Assembly (NCBI RefSeq): GCF_001577835.2
Contig: NC_029521.1
Span: forward strand, 22,603,118 to 22,667,117
Direction of reading: 5' to 3'
DNA length: 64,000 nucleotides
Source of the DNA: Coturnix japonica
Taxonomy: Eukaryota; Chordata; Aves; Galliformes; Phasianidae
The translations under genes and the position numbers were made by a program. This document shows, piece by piece, positions 62,939 to 64,000 of this stretch (positions within the stretch are counted from its first letter, which is position 1; each line of letters starts with the position of its first letter). The notes below the pieces were generated by a model. It ran no database searches. It saw only the letters and a program-made list of their open reading frames with translations, and was not told the DNA's origin.

Positions 62939-64000
62939 CCCAGCAGACCTAGAGAGCTCCAGGCTCCTAAGTCCAAGTTAATGCCCCAGCTTTACTTCAT
63001 CTGGTCCAGAGATGCCCTCATCAGGCAGGGAAAACCACTGGATGTTCAGCATCATGGTTCAACCAGTGTCCCGACCCAGCAGGACCAGTGTCAGGCCTGT
63101 GGGTGAGCACAGTGAGGGCTCAGGGTGCTGAGATGCAGCCCTATGGATGCTGATGGATCTTTAGGCTGAAAGAGCCAGCAGAGGACTCTTGGCAGCACTG
63201 CTCGTTTCACTTGAATAGTAAATGACTGGTAAGTTAAATAAGAGAAAGTGAAATGAGCTTTCCTGTTAAGCCCAAATGCTTATTTCCTGGATGTTCTGGG
63301 TCTCTGGGAAGCTTCTAATGAGCTTTCCAGTGTAGATAATGTAAAATATTTTAATAATTCATTTATCGAGCAGTAATGTGAATGATATATAATCTGAAAT
63401 GATTGAAGAGATGAAACTGGCTTTTCTAAGCAGTTGCTGAATCTCAGTTAAATGATGCAACTTCTGTTACAAAGGTGTTTTATGAAAACTGTTCAAAATC
63501 ACAGCATCACAGAATTGTAGGAGTTGGAAGGGACCTCCAGAGATCATCGAGCTCCTAACTAAATTGTCCTAATTGAGCTATCTTTTATGTTCTTACAATG
63601 CTATATTCTATCAGATTGCATATGAGAAGGAGAGAGAGAGGGCAGTCTGGCAAATAGCAACCAAAACTGCCTGAGACCAATTGCCATGTGACAGAGCCAT
63701 TAACTCTGTTGTAATCTTGATCCATATCAAGAGATCAAGGCCAGGAAATAAACCTTAAAAGAACTCCCATTATCTTATCAGCCCTCCTATACCCATGATA
63801 CCTTTATTACATCTGTAGCTTTCCTTTCCTTCACCTTCTCTTGCTGGGTACAGATGAGAGTGAGACTCCTGTTTTTCAGTCTAATCTTCTGAGATGGCCC
63901 ATTTCCACCACCAAGCTCGGAGCTTTTTAATGGCATTGGTCACCTTTGGCTCTTAGTGCAACTCACTGAGTCTGGGAAGGTGAAAGTGGAACCAGGCAGC
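62939..64000. other. Upstream flank, no gene seen
   Basis: Unique DNA with one short CR1 remnant. In mammals the next gene in this direction is ADD3, transcribed away from XPNPEP1. I recognise none of its exons here, so it must start beyond the window if synteny holds. Confidence 0.6.
63499..63560 (-). repeat. Short CR1 LINE 3'-end remnant
   Basis: ATCACAGCATCACAGAATTG followed by TAGGAGTTGGAAGGGACCTC and AGATCATCGAG is the reverse complement of the CR1 3' terminus. Only about 60 bp are recognisable before unique sequence resumes. Confidence 0.85.

Noticed and set aside
1-64000. Search for endogenous retroviruses, LTR elements, Polinton-like elements and toxin genes.
   Set aside because: No LTR pair, gag/pol/env-like frame, capsid-like frame or toxin-like frame was recognised in the window.

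Overview
This is vertebrate nuclear DNA, almost certainly from a bird and most likely a galliform such as chicken. The evidence is spliced genes with GT-AG introns, several CR1 LINE copies, very few SINEs, and one gene whose protein is very close to mammalian cytosolic aminopeptidase P. Bacterial-style features (operons, ribosome binding sites, CRISPR arrays) are absent. Nearly all open frames over 60 codons are chance frames in introns or intergenic DNA.

Layout: positions 1 to about 32.6 kb are intergenic, with no exon I can support. This part holds five recognisable CR1 fragments, homopolymer runs, small tandem duplications and several AT-rich blocks dense in homeodomain-type TAATTA motifs that could be conserved regulatory DNA. 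In mammals the DNA downstream of this gene, toward SORCS1, is gene-poor, which fits.

From about 32.7 to 62.2 kb lies one complete minus-strand gene, XPNPEP1 (X-prolyl aminopeptidase 1, cytosolic aminopeptidase P). I could place 19 coding exons. Every junction keeps the frame, and the coding lengths sum to 1,872 nt, that is 623 residues plus a stop, equal to the human protein. All five expected metal ligands (Asp415, Asp426, His489, Glu523, Glu537) are present. A non-coding first exon is predicted inside a CpG-rich promoter at about 61.7 to 62.25 kb, which carries CRE-like and E-box motifs. The introns hold a CR1 copy, two probable ancient MIR SINEs (one with an internal tandem duplication) and simple repeats.

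From 62.25 to 64 kb is the upstream flank, with a well preserved CR1 3' end and a short CR1 remnant but no exon. ADD3 is the expected next gene in mammals and is not visible here.

I found no endogenous retrovirus, virus-like element or toxin gene, and no strong candidate for an undescribed system. The most useful second looks are the AT-rich intergenic blocks, a consensus donor site inside a coding exon, and a few exon-junction codons.
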